This document shows, in pieces, positions 8,293 to 18,182 of a stretch of DNA of 64,000 nucleotides (the first letter of the stretch is position 1; each line of letters starts with the position of its first letter). A model generated the notes under the pieces. The model was not told the DNA's origin. It saw only the letters and a list, made by a program, of their open reading frames with translations, and ran no database searches. Origin of the DNA: Mesostigma viride (lineage: Eukaryota; Streptophyta; Mesostigmatophyceae; Mesostigmatales; Mesostigmataceae); NCBI GenBank assembly GCA_009746045.1, contig RPFO01000130.1, forward strand, positions 1,369,913 to 1,433,912, read 5' to 3'. A program made the translations under genes and the position numbers.

Positions 8293-10436
8293 CTATTCAG
8301 CATCACAGAGAGCGAATGGTTGGCAAGCATAGACTGAAGCTTTATTACCCTCCTTTGGCAGACGTGTCAGGGGTAGAATTCTTGGACATGGATTCAGAGC
8401 CTCAGTCTGGTGGGTTGGTCTCACCCAGTGAACTGGCCAGGGACATAGCTGATGCAAGCAACACAACCATAGACGCTCCTGTGTTCCTCAGTGGTGCAGC
8501 CCCACCACAGCCCACTGGTCCAACTGGGCAGGAGGAACGTGCACTGGATGAGCAGCAGGTCGCTCCTCCCTCATCTCAGGAACAGCCACACGAAGCAGCA
8601 GATCCTGTTGTCCCCAGGAATAAATTTGCTGAGGCTCTAAAAGCTCTACATAGAGCACACACTGCCAAGGCACAAATGGCAGCAGGTGCAGCACAAGTCA
8701 ATGCTGTGGGTGAATCTAACCAGGATCCCAGTATTCTGGCAGTAGACACACAGGCACAGGTGAGCATCATCAGTGCACAAGCTGTATCTGGCCTAAGTCT
8801 GCAACGCTCGCCCTGGGCTAGAGTGTCAGATTTTTCAGGCAAAACAAAAATGGCAGTCAAAGGCCAAGTGCTAATTCCCATTCTGGGTGTGCCCACTCCC
8901 TTCCAGGTAGTAGAGGGCTACAAGGGGAATGCACTGCTGGGGGAACCATTTGTCTCATACCCTGGAGTAGTCATCTCAGCTGGGAGGTTGAGTGTGACTG
9001 GGGTGGGGCAGGTCACCCTGGACCATTTCAAAATTCCTTTAACACAGATCAGTGATGGCCTGGAAGCAGCCATCAATGCTGTCAACATAAAATACCTCCC
9101 AGGTCAGGAACCCTGTGTTGATTCCCTCATTCATTCTCAGAAGCTACACCCCTCTGCGTTTGGGCTTGGTAGATGGGACATAGCGTCCATGTCTCCCTTG
9201 TCCTATGATGATGTGGTCAAAGACTGTCAAACGCAGATTGGTTTTCTGAAATGGATGGAAGCCTTTAACAGGGCTAGAGAGGAATGGGTTTGTCCTGATC
9301 CACGTAGCAAGTCCCAGGTACCACCTGTAACACCGATTGAGGCACTGCCACAAGGGGCCAGAAAGCTCAGACTGAAGTTTGTCTGCAAGCATAAACCCCA
9401 GGCAGATGGGACACCTCCCATTTTTCATGCCAGACCTTGTGTCACGGAGTTCAGGGGCTCCACTGAGCTAACAGAGGCTGAACTGTATACCCCTGGTATT
9501 CAGCAGACGTCTCTTAAGGTCCTGTTGGCCACTTTCCTTCACCATCTGAATGCTGGTAAGGACTACGTGTGTAAAGCCACTGACATTAAACGAGCCTTCC
9601 TTAAAGGCAACCCTGACATAGCCCAAAAGGTGTGGAGGGGTCAAGTCTATGTGGTAAACACTCCCAAAGTCTGGTCTGGGGACATCAAGGAACCTCATCT
9701 AAGGCCTAACTTGGGGGTAGAAGGGCTTCAGTCAGCACCTAAAATTTTTAGGCTGTCTGCCCAAGAGGTCTTCCTGAAGCTGGGGGCCCAGTATGATGAT
9801 ATTGACCCTTGTTTCTTCACCATCCCTCATCCTGCTGGTATGATGATGTTTGTGTGGCATGGGGATGATCAGCTCATTACTGGTCCCAGGGCAGCTGTGG
9901 AGGATTTCATTGCTCAAGTGTCTGCTAGCTTTGAATTAGGCAAGCAGCTGGAGCTGGGGAAAGATCCTGTCAAGTTCTGTGGCATCATTCTGAACCTGTT
10001 TAAGGAGCAGAAGGAGTGGGTGTGTTCTCTCAAAGCATCCCCTGAGTATGTCATGTCTTGCAAAGATGTTCTTCCCTCTGACATCACTCCTGATCTCTGT
10101 CCCACTATTAGGGGTAAGCTAGGTTGGCTGTGTGCCACTTGTGCTCCTCACCTGGCAGTGGTCAGCAGAGTGGATGATGATGTCCTCATGGAGGTAGGGT
10201 CTAGGGCTATTAAACAGGTGTTGCATGATGGCCCTCCCCTTATTCTTCATGCCTTGGATCTGTTCCAACCCATTCACATCACATGCATGATGGACAGTTC
10301 CATGGAGTCACGGGTAGTCACTAAGGTACAAGCCAGAGAGGCAGGCTCTTTATGTTGTCTAACCCCACTGGCAAGCAATCTTTGGTTTCCTGGTTCAGCA
10401 GACTCCACAAGCGCAAGGCAGTCAGCAGCAATGTAG
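8268..10436 (+). CDS. Copia-type pol: retropepsin-like domain and reverse transcriptase
   Basis: The 722-codon frame opens at TTG 8268. The end of the integrase (T-L-V-D-G-M-V) reads into it after a one-base shift near 8250. Residues 155-240 look like a retropepsin: A-V-D-T-Q-A-Q-V-S-I-I-S and later A-L-L-G-E-P-F, but the D-T/S-G signature has Gln for Gly. Reverse transcriptase follows: motif A K-A-T-D-I-K-R-A-F (Asp at 439), motif B G-V-E-G-L-Q-S-A-P, motif C F-V-W-H-G-D-D-Q (531-534) instead of Y-V-D-D. The frame breaks near 10345, at the start of RNase H. The minus-strand copy at 62156-63565 shares all three unusual features. Confidence 0.85.
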   Translation: MSETGDTVTIQHHRERMVGKHRLKLYYPPLADVSGVEFLDMDSEPQSGGLVSPSELARDIADASNTTIDAPVFLSGAAPPQPTGPTGQEERALDEQQVAPPSSQEQPHEAADPVVPRNKFAEALKALHRAHTAKAQMAAGAAQVNAVGESNQDPSILAVDTQAQVSIISAQAVSGLSLQRSPWARVSDFSGKTKMAVKGQVLIPILGVPTPFQVVEGYKGNALLGEPFVSYPGVVISAGRLSVTGVGQVTLDHFKIPLTQISDGLEAAINAVNIKYLPGQEPCVDSLIHSQKLHPSAFGLGRWDIASMSPLSYDDVVKDCQTQIGFLKWMEAFNRAREEWVCPDPRSKSQVPPVTPIEALPQGARKLRLKFVCKHKPQADGTPPIFHARPCVTEFRGSTELTEAELYTPGIQQTSLKVLLATFLHHLNAGKDYVCKATDIKRAFLKGNPDIAQKVWRGQVYVVNTPKVWSGDIKEPHLRPNLGVEGLQSAPKIFRLSAQEVFLKLGAQYDDIDPCFFTIPHPAGMMMFVWHGDDQLITGPRAAVEDFIAQVSASFELGKQLELGKDPVKFCGIILNLFKEQKEWVCSLKASPEYVMSCKDVLPSDITPDLCPTIRGKLGWLCATCAPHLAVVSRVDDDVLMEVGSRAIKQVLHDGPPLILHALDLFQPIHITCMMDSSMESRVVTKVQAREAGSLCCLTPLASNLWFPGSADSTSARQSAAM

Positions 10437-10771
10437 CTGAATGCCGTGCTGTGGTATCAGCTGTGTTGCATGCCAGGTACTTGAACCATCTGCTGGTGTG
10501 GTTGCAGCATCAGGCTGGTAGTTATGCTGGTGTCAAATCCCATCTGCTGACTGACAGTCAATCCCTTCTCTCTTTCCTGGACAACCCCTTGGCTGTGCAC
10601 ACCGATTTGGACTGGATTGTCCTCAAGCAGGAGTGTACCTATCTGGAGTCCAAGACTCACATCCGAGACCCTGACAATGCAGCAGATGCACTCACAAAAG
10701 TGCCACAGGCTGCAGGGCCTCAGTACAGAGTCCTATACACGCTGATGAACCCATATAACGGCAGAGGGTGA
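10352..10771 (+). CDS. Copia-type RNase H
   Basis: Continues pol after a one-base frame change. It contains S-W-F-S-R-L-H-K-R-K-A-V-S-S-N, A-E-C-R-A-V-V-S-A-V, L-L-T-D-S-Q-S-L and the terminal A-A-D-A-L-T-K signature of Copia RNase H. The enzyme removes the RNA strand during reverse transcription. The usual K-H-I-D region reads H-T-D-L-D-W, again shared with the other copies. Confidence 0.8.
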   Translation: MLSNPTGKQSLVSWFSRLHKRKAVSSNVAECRAVVSAVLHARYLNHLLVWLQHQAGSYAGVKSHLLTDSQSLLSFLDNPLAVHTDLDWIVLKQECTYLESKTHIRDPDNAADALTKVPQAAGPQYRVLYTLMNPYNGRG

Positions 10772-11123
10772 AGTGCCTCAGCCTAGGGCTATTAGCACCA
10801 GATAGGAGGGTGGTCATGGGGTGGCAGGGTCTGAAGTGTCCCACCCGTAAGACTCTCTTTGCGTCATTAAAGATTGAGGTCAGAAGGGTCCTCCTTTATT
10901 GATGGCTTGTTCTTTGTCAATAAAACGTGTGGTCATATTTTTCTGACAATGGTTTTCCCAACACAGGCACCCAACCAGTGGGGATGTTGTATCCAACACG
11001 GAGGAGCTATGGGCGCTTTTATAAATGCATCTCTTTCAGTGTCCTGGTTGTCCCTGTGGGGAACCTTGCTTCAGTAGTGGTTGGCATATGAGTGGGTTGT
11101 GGGAAGAGTCTTCCCCTCACTCC
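10772..11123 (+). other. Copia-type 3' untranslated segment
   Basis: Noncoding tail between RNase H and the purine tract. It holds AATAAA at 10919-10924, upstream of the 3' LTR, which is odd for an LTR element because polyadenylation normally lies in the LTR. No further gene is visible. Confidence 0.5.
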
Positions 11124-11144
11124 CCAAAGAAAAGTAATAATGGG
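11124..11144 (+). promoter_or_regulatory. polypurine tract (plus-strand primer)
   Basis: A purine-rich run ending in ATGGG sits directly against the 3' LTR start at 11145, the position expected of the RNase-H-resistant plus-strand primer. It independently confirms the AG start of the LTR. Confidence 0.75.
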
Positions 11145-11669
11145 AGTTATTCTAGGGCTTCAGGCCTAGACTATCAGTACACGTGGCGTTGTCCCCGTCT
11201 CCCAAGTGGGATACGGACATGGACGGTAGTGTAGTACACTGGACATATCTCTACTAGGATTTAGATCCGCACGTGCCATGATGGGCACGTGGGTGCTAGA
11301 TATTAGCACTGAGATATGTAGGGCACACGCACGTGGGTATTCACGTGGTAGGGTTTATGAGCTGTGATGCAGACCACAAGGTGGTTGCAGTGCTAGTCCT
11401 GTACGGAGGTCCTAGGGGAGGTCCAGGACCGTCCACGTAGTGCTGCTAGGCAGTCGTTGCCTGCGGGCATCGTATCAGTCCTAGCTGGAGTAGATCTAGC
11501 TGGACGGAGCCAGCACCTCATTGGTTAGCACTAGTGCAGGATAGCTAGGTTACCCTAACCTACGTGCCCATGCAATCCAGCTTGGCAAGCTTGCATGGAT
11601 TGATATTATGCCAGCCAATGATTGCATAATCCAAGACACGTTCGCATCCATTGCACAAGTGCATTAACT
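11145..11669 (+). repeat. 3' LTR
   Basis: 525 bp, identical to 4070-4590 except for a 4 bp insertion near 11615 and a T-to-C change at about 11643. It ends TAACT and is followed by ATGAG. Confidence 0.92.
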
Positions 11670-11674
11670 ATGAG
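11670..11674. repeat. target site duplication ATGAG (right)
   Basis: Exact repeat of 4065-4069. The CACTA transposase frame resumes here (Y-E-W-R-G-V-F). Confidence 0.9.
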
Positions 11675-14450
11675 TGGCGTGGGGTTTTTATCTCAAATGG
11701 CCGTATCGTTCTCCTTGGCAATGACCGCATGTTTCCCGAGGGTGACCCCCGCCGGCCGGCTCACGCTCCTGTTGTTCAGGAGATGGACCATGCTGGCTAC
11801 CTGAAGTACTGTGCTACGCTAAAAAAGCAGCCCGAGCCGTTTCTCAAGTTACCGTACTAGGTTCACCTGAAGATCCCGGTCATTTTATTGACGAGTTCCA
11901 TCTGTGTCCCAACAACTTCAAGCGGGTCATTCATTGCACAAGCGGTAATTGCTAAACATTTAATTGTATCATTTCATTGTGATTGTTGCATGCATACATT
12001 GACTGTGGCCTATCTGTTCACATGGAAAGCTGATGTAATATTGTTTGTTTGTTTTTTTCCTGTTTGTACTATATGCAGGGAAGGCTATGGCGAGCGGGTC
12101 ACTTCGTGGCAGGCTGAAGGTCCTCGGTCTGAACCCGGAGCTGTGGCGGCCTGATGAAGACCCTCCACCGGAGGGAGACCCACCATGCACCGGAGGGAGA
12201 CCCACCACCGGAGGGAGACCACCAAAGTCCACCGAAGAAAGGCCGCAAGAAGAAGAGGGCGCCAGCACCGCGCCCCGGGTTCCAGCTGACGGCTGAGGAA
12301 AAGGCTGATATCAAGCGTAAGTGTGACATTGGGTTTTTATTTTTCCCGTAATTTGGAAATTTAATATGTAGGACTGACTATGGTCTGTGTGATTTACATA
12401 GGACTGAATATTTTTTTCGGCTGTCGTGTTACTACTATGTGTTATTTTTTTGCGTGTGGTTGTAATGCGCAGGTCTCGATGACATCATGGCGCATAGCCT
12501 ACCCGACTACTTCACCGGCCGGATCAGTGGCTTGCTCTGCGATGCGAAGAGTACTGAAAAATCCAAGACGCGTGACAAGATCCTCTATACTTTTGCAAGC
12601 AACTCCCGACCATCTTGCGTGGGCGGTTAGATGACGATGCACGGCAAGCATTTCTCCTTCAATCAGCGGCCTGGGACTTTGTGTTTTCTAGCGGCCCGGC
12701 GACTCAGCAGCAGTTGGATGACTGCGGCGAGATGTTTTTGCTTGCTGCTGTGGCGATGGAGCGTATAGCGCCAGCGTCTGAGATGGCAAAATCTGTTCAT
12801 ATGATGGCCCACCTGGCCCAGCAAATCCCCTTGTTGGGTTGATGTGACACCCGCACCATGGCGTCGGGCGAGCGGATGATGGGGGCCATCACGAAAGCTA
12901 AGCTGTCCAACGTCAATGTGGAGTGCTCCATGGACGGAGCATATCGCAAGTCTGAGGCGCTGACCCATCTGGCCTATCACATGGTGAAAACCGGGATGGT
13001 AAGTACACGCTAGTGACCGATTTTTTTTTTAATGGATTTGTGTGCAGATTTAGTGTTATGTACGCGCTGCTTGTGGCCCGGTCTTGTGCTGCATGCAGCT
13101 AATTTCTGTGCATATTTGTGTGCGCTGCTTGCAATGTCTTGTTTGCTTTCTTTTTTTTCTTTCAGCCAAAAGACCGCTACTACATCTGGGACGTCATCCA
13201 CGCAGACCCGTCCAAGAAGGTCGAGTTGGGGGGGCGCAGCCGCAAGAATTTCTACACTTTCACCGCCGCGGAATCTGATGAAGTGGGCGCGATTTTGTTG
13301 GAGTATGCGCTGCCCAATGCGGAGTACAAAGATCCCGAAGTCAACGGCGATGAGGCCTACTGGTAAGACGCCGCTGTCCTATTATTGTAAGTTGCTATTC
13401 TTTGAGCTGATTTTCTTTCAGTATATGGAACTTCATCTGATTTCCAAGGACTACTGCCGTTATTCTAAATTTTTTTTCTTGCATTGCTATCTTGCTTTGT
13501 ATACGATGTGCATGCAGGCGGCCCTTGTGCAGCGACCTCTCATGGCTCAAAGACTGGATCGGACTCAACCAGCAGCCGCTGGTCCCGGAGCTTGTCCAGG
13601 CTGCAGCAGCCGGCGTGCAGCTCAAGGCTGAGGAGTATGATAGGGTGCACTTGTACGGTTTCAATTACCGGACAAAAGAAGCTGACAGGAAGCAAGCATG
13701 GCGGACTGCAAACTGTGGTGTAGCCTACCATAAGGAGGGAAGCAGCACTCAGTACGGCTACCTGACCGCCACATTCTCGTGGCGAAGCTGGTGCAGCCGG
13801 TGGGGCAGTGGACTCAACAGCTTGTGCTGAGAGTAGAGCTTTTCGATGCATCGGAGGTGGCTTACATTCGGGATCAACGCTTGGTGTTGGTCCGCAGCGC
13901 CGAGGCACCACGCACGGCAAAGCTAGTGTGGCCAACATCTGTTAGCTCTGTTGGGTTTGTGCTGGACCCACGGCATCAGCCCCAGCTTTCGGTCATTCAC
14001 TGCAAGCTGCCCCGTCACCTGGCAACCGGGTGGGCTTTGGAGAACGAGTTTTTCCAAAGCACGGCGACAAGGTGGCAGGAAGACATCAGGTACTTCCCAC
14101 CTGAGCCGCCCGCTGAACGGCCGCCCGCTGAACCGCCGCCCGCGCCAGCGAGCACGGCGGCACGACCTTCACGCGCAGCCCCGCCTCGCAAGAAAAAGAA
14201 GCCGCCCGCTGAACGGCAGCCCGCGCCGGCAACCACGGGGGCAGAGCCCTCACGCGCAGCCCCGCCTCGCAAGAGAAAGAAGAAATCTGAGGCTTTGGCG
14301 TCTGCATCACACAAGGGGAAGGAGCCCATGCCCCCGTTGCGCACAAGTGCACGCGCGCGCACGGTCAGGGACTATAGAGAACAAACCTCTAGCAACGAGG
14401 GGAATGACAGTGATTTTAACGGTAGTGATGCCAAGGATGATTCTGATTGA
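11670..14450 (+). pseudogene. CACTA transposase Tnp2-like, C-terminal part
   Basis: Coding blocks in order: 11670-11855 (V-L-L-G-N-D-R-M-F-P, ending F-L-K-L-P-Y before an in-frame TAG), about 11885-11945 (I-D-E-F-H-L-C-P-N-N-F-K), 12079-12316, 12473-12998, 13166-13362 and 13518-14450. Good splice sites join 12316/12473, 12998/13166 and 13362/13518 in frame. The 12.6-13.0 kb block fits the DUF4218-like region (M-M-A-H-L, G-E-R-M-M-G-A-I). The 13.6-14.0 kb block fits the DUF4216-like region (F-N-Y-R-T-K, N-C-G-V-A-Y). The tail is Pro/Lys-rich with several nuclear-localisation-like clusters. Stops at 11858 and 12841 and frame changes near 12595 and 13775 show that this copy is decayed, or the sequence has indels. 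Confidence 0.65.
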
Positions 14451-14521
14451 TGCTGCTGCGCCAGCATTTTGCGGCCTCATTAGATGCTGCACACAAGTGT
14501 AATCATGCCGATATTATGTTG

Positions 14522-14527
14522 AATAAA
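14522..14527 (+). terminator. poly(A) signal AATAAA of the CACTA transposase
   Basis: AATAAA about 72 bp after the transposase stop codon, in a 3' untranslated region. Confidence 0.5.
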
Positions 14528-14584
14528 GATGCATCATTCATTGTTTGGGCCTAAACTGACTTGTTGTCGGTTCAGCCCTTGTAT

Positions 14585-15020
14585 TTTTTACCACTTTTGT
14601 GCTCGTCGTGGTGTTCTTTTTACCACTTTGGCCACTTTTACCACTTTTACCACTTTTTATCACTTTTTATCACTTTTTACCACTTTTTACCACTTTTTAC
14701 CACTTTTTACCACTTTTTACCACCGTTTTCCACCTTTTACCACTTTTACCACCTCCGTGGCCGTGTTTTAGGTGGTAAAAGTCGCTTTTTAAATCACTTT
14801 TTATCACTTTTTATCACTTTTTATCACTTTTTATCACTTTTTATCACTTTTTATCACTTTTTATCACTTTTTATCACTTTTTGTCACTTTTTACCACTTT
14901 TTATCACTTTTTACCACTTTATACCACCTTTTGGGTGGTTTTGGGTGGTTTAAAGTGATAAAAAGTGATAAAAAGTGATAAAAAGTGATAAAAAGTGATA
15001 AAAAGTGATAAAAGTGGTAT
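14585..15020. repeat. 10-bp low-complexity array with inversion
   Basis: From 14585 to about 14935 the plus strand is mostly CACTTTTTA(T/C) units. From about 14950 to 15020 it switches to the reverse complement (AAAAGTGATA units). The two arms could pair as a hairpin with a stem of about 70 bp. The long open frames across it are composition artefacts. It sits just after the CACTA gene and could be its subterminal repeat zone. Confidence 0.85.
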
Positions 15021-15059
15021 TTTTTACGGCAACTGAGTTCCTAGTATGGTTTTTCCCAG

Positions 15060-15840
15060 GTGTGTCGGGCGCCACGGGACCGTAACCTACCCATTGATAC
15101 TGATCGGCCTCCTTTTGACATGGTTATTGTAGCTGATCCCGTGTACCAGGGTGAGATCCTGGTTCGTCGCGTCCTATACCGCTGGGCGAGGCGTCATAAC
15201 GACTTGGACACCTACATACGGTGGTTACCAGTGGGCTTACCCTCCCCCTCTGCATGGGCATCATGGCTTCGGATGCCCTCACGGTCGAGTACCCTGCCGC
15301 GCCCGGTGCTACGTATGGTGCGGTGCACCTGCAGCCCATCCTGGAGCATGGGATGCCCGCCGCCCAGTGCCTCTTCCGGGCCAGGGCCTGGACTCCCGCG
15401 GTCACCCTCCCCCTCGGGCTAGTGAGTATTTAGAGACCTTCGGGTCGCGACAGTGTGCGCGCCGGTGGCGTTCTCGTGAGATCCGGCACATCCGATTGTG
15501 GCCGGCCAACGTGGAGCCTCTGTTAGATCTGTTCTTCCCGTCGGGTCTGCGTCACCGGATCCGGTATCAGCGCCTACTCCTTCGGGCCCTCTGTTTGATC
15601 GCTGTAGAGCCTTTCCTTCGGCTTTTTGCCTGTGGCTTCTTGGACTGGGCTCGGGGCCAGGTGGTCCTAACTCAGCATAGGTACTACTGGGCCTTCCTGG
15701 GCCTCTTTCCTGACGGCGTTTGGGCCGATGTTTTCCTCACGGTGGATAGGCATGATAACGCGGATGATGTGGCTCACTACCATGCATATCTGGATGTCCT
15801 GATGGCCTCGCGTGGTACTTACCAGACTGATGGCAACTAG
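15060..15840 (+). pseudogene. unclassified coding block with frame changes
   Basis: Three successive protein-like segments lie in three different frames. The first, 15060-15215, has P-F-D-M-V-I-V-A-D-P-V-Y and follows a good TTTTTCCCAG acceptor. The second, about 15221-15428, has L-T-V-E-Y-P-A-A-P and may end at GTGAGT. The third, about 15440-15840, has L-L-D-L-F-F-P-S-G-L-R-H-R and V-D-R-H-D-N-A-D-D, ending at TAG. They look like one gene with introns or indels. I do not recognise it; it may belong to a mobile element together with the recombinase downstream. Confidence 0.3.
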
Positions 15841-17315
15841 ATAGAGGGCCTTAGGCCCGACCTGAGGGCATGTTGTCCCTCCGGTATATAATATAGAGTC
15901 GCCCTCATATCCTGGCCAGTTGGTTGGTCGTTCTTGGTCCCTGGTGTTGACATTGTTCACTCTGTGTGTCCTGCCCAGTGCCGTCCCTCCCGGCAAGGCC
16001 TCCGTGCCAGGCAGTTAGGGGAACCTCCCACCAGGCTTGGTGCTGGCTAACCCTACACCACTCGGGGTGGAACCGAGTTAACATGTTGGTGCTTTGTACC
16101 TTGGATGGCCTGTCGATTGTGTTGGATTTGTGTTGGGTGCGTTAGGATATTCCTACTCCTTTGGTTTCCTCCCTGTGCGTAGTAGGGAGAGGGCTCCCTA
16201 CCTTTGTGGGGGGGGAGGTGTTATACGTCGCGTAACAATCTGTCGCAGTTACGGACGTAAATTAGGTCCTTTGCCTCAGTCGTCCCTATAGGTTTACGTG
16301 TAGCTTGTACTGGTGGATCGACACTGTTGTCCCAGTACCGGGGTGCATTGGATGCTTTTGGCGTCGCGCCGCGTACTTTAGTAGTAGTCCTTATCCTTTG
16401 GGTAGAATGTAGTGGACCAGCGTGCATCTGTGCATTTGTAGGCGAGGGCCATGTCGGCCCGAGCATGTTGGACCGTTGGTGATCATTTATGCACGTTCTA
16501 CCCCTGGTGTTGGCACTCAGCGTGTGTTAATGAATTGACACATATAGCTAGGGTCATGGCAGTGTATAGTAGTGTTTCCTTCCTCTATTCCTGGAATAAA
16601 CGGGGTTTGTGTAAATGGCTTATGGCGTATTACCGTCGTACTTACCTAAATGCACTGAGATCTGGATCGTCACGTTCGTCTTTCGCGTGGGGTTTGACTA
16701 GAGGCGGCCTCACTAATTTAGGTAGCATTAGACCAGTTAGAGGTAGAGGCGGAGGTAGAGGACTGAGTCGTAACATGTGCCTAAACTACTGCAGCTTCGT
16801 GGAGGAGTCGGCAGGGCGCACTCCAGTGGACACGCTGGGGCCCTGCTAGTTTTGGGCAATTAACGTGCCATATTATCCAAGTTTCCTGTTTTGATCGACT
16901 TTGACTGTTTCCTGCGCTGGATAGAGACGGCAGGGCCGGCGCACTCTAGTTGACACACTAGGGCCTTGCGGGCACCTGCATGCGTTCGCAGGTGCAGGGG
17001 AGGCGCACTCTAGCAGCCACGCTAGGGCTTCCCCCTCTATACAACCACTCCAGCGGCGGCCAGGGACGGCCACGTTGGAGATATGCGGGGTGCTTTATAT
17101 ATCCACCGCTCCAGTTTTCTAGGCTGACATGATGAACCGACGGGGGTTCCTGGATTGAGACACGTTTTTGTCTCCATGCATGCACAGCTGAAAAAACCTG
17201 CGCCGAGGTGGCAGCGGCACCGCGGCCTACGGTAGTGATTACTGTCTGCGACACGCCCGGGGCTGGCTGCATCTACCTGTCGGCCAATTGTGACCCGTGG
17301 GCTACATAGGCGAAT
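15841..17315. other. no recognisable gene
   Basis: About 1.5 kb without convincing coding sequence. It contains weak internal repetition around 16800-17040 (a 'gcactcyagt...acgctagggc' phrase seen three times). Nothing else could be assigned. Confidence 0.4.
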
Positions 17316-17825
17316 TTGAATGCGGCTTTCCCGTTAGTTCCAGCAAACCCATCGCCAAGCGCCTCACCTGAATCCAAGAAACCATGCCACGACCGCCACA
17401 AATGGAGCCTATTCTTGCCCGGCGACAGCAGGTTCTCCCTCCTCGAGTGGCAGATCCTGTCGCCACAGGAAGTCGTCGAGGTCCTCCAGTTCCTCACACA
17501 GGAACGGAAGCTCTTCGTGCCGCAGAAGGGGGGGGCGGCTATCGACTACCGCAACACGTCCTGGCTCTACACTTATGAAGAACCACGCCAACGCCTGTTT
17601 ATCTTGACCAGCTACTACCAGCGCAGCCTCGCCGACATCCACAGAGCGCTCACAGCCCCCGCCCCCGCACAGCCGCCAGCCCCTTTGGCTCCCTCCCTCT
17701 GCAAGGATGACATCCGCGCAGTGCTGGAGGAGCACGTGACCTGGCCGCTGGCCGAGAAGCTGACATCGCTGAACACGACGCTCAACACGGTGGAGGCCCG
17801 GGTCTCCAATGTGGAAACTGTTTAA
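17316..17825 (+). CDS. unrecognised ORF with C-terminal coiled coil
   Basis: A 169-codon frame with coding-like composition. The middle has F-L-P-G-D-S-R-F-S-L-L-E-W and Y-R-N-T-S-W-L-Y-T-Y, then a Pro/Ala linker and a short heptad segment (L-T-S-L-N-T-T-L-N-T-V-E) at the end. The start codon is uncertain. It precedes the tyrosine recombinase in the same orientation by about 360 bp and may be a companion ORF of the same element, which is inference. Confidence 0.35.
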   Translation: MNAAFPLVPANPSPSASPESKKPCHDRHKWSLFLPGDSRFSLLEWQILSPQEVVEVLQFLTQERKLFVPQKGGAAIDYRNTSWLYTYEEPRQRLFILTSYYQRSLADIHRALTAPAPAQPPAPLAPSLCKDDIRAVLEEHVTWPLAEKLTSLNTTLNTVEARVSNVETV

Positions 17826-18182
17826 AGTTGAATGTCATTTATTGATGAATTTATTACGAGAGACATGGCATGAGAGACGATTCTTTAGGTATGGCCCACA
17901 TCGTATTTTTATAGGCAGAAAAGAGGTACTGCCAGATGGCAGTCAACCAAAGAACCATCGCCAGATTCTAGAATATTGTTTGTATGATTGCCAGATGTCA
18001 TCTGTAAAATCAACCCTGATATAATGCATGGAATCTCATCCAGTAAAGTGACACCTGTCCATGGAATAAAGAATCAAGAATCACTGTCCATGTAACGTAG
18101 TGACATAGTTGCTGTCATACTAGTTGAGAACCGTACACTATAACAAAAAACACACACAACATAGATTAATTGACGCCGACAG

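Larger units (their letters stand above)
4070..11669 (+). mobile_element. Copia-type LTR retrotransposon, full length, very young
   Basis: Full structure in order: 521 bp 5' LTR, gag region with coiled coil and polyglutamine, CCHC knuckles, integrase, retropepsin-like domain, reverse transcriptase, RNase H, untranslated tail, purine-rich tract, 525 bp 3' LTR, all flanked by ATGAG duplications. The LTRs differ by one 4 bp indel and one substitution that I can see, so insertion was recent. Integrase before reverse transcriptase is the Copia (Pseudoviridae) order. The reading frame nevertheless changes several times (near 5485, 6450, 6800-7070, 8255 and 10345). These could be real decay after use of trans-supplied proteins, programmed shifts at some sites, or indel errors in homopolymers. 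Confidence 0.9.
2855..14525 (+). mobile_element. CACTA/EnSpm DNA transposon (coding part), split by a Copia-type element
   Basis: The Tnp2-type transposase gene starts near 2855 and ends with TGA at 14448-14450, followed by AATAAA at 14522. A 7.6 kb LTR retrotransposon (4070-11669) is inserted in an exon with target duplication ATGAG. Removing it and one target copy restores the reading frame across the junction, so the transposon was there first. Terminal inverted repeats were not located; the CACTTTTTA(T/C) array that follows (14585-15020) may be its subterminal region, which is inference. Confidence 0.7.

Noticed and set aside
14529-14953. His/Phe/Tyr-rich open frames
   Set aside because: Readings of the CACTTTTTA array.
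2317-17237. CACTACCGTA at 2317 and its reverse complement at 17228-17237 as termini of the CACTA element
   Set aside because: The match is only 10 bp, the flanking 3 bp (CAA and ATT) do not form a target duplication and the next bases differ, so it is probably chance.
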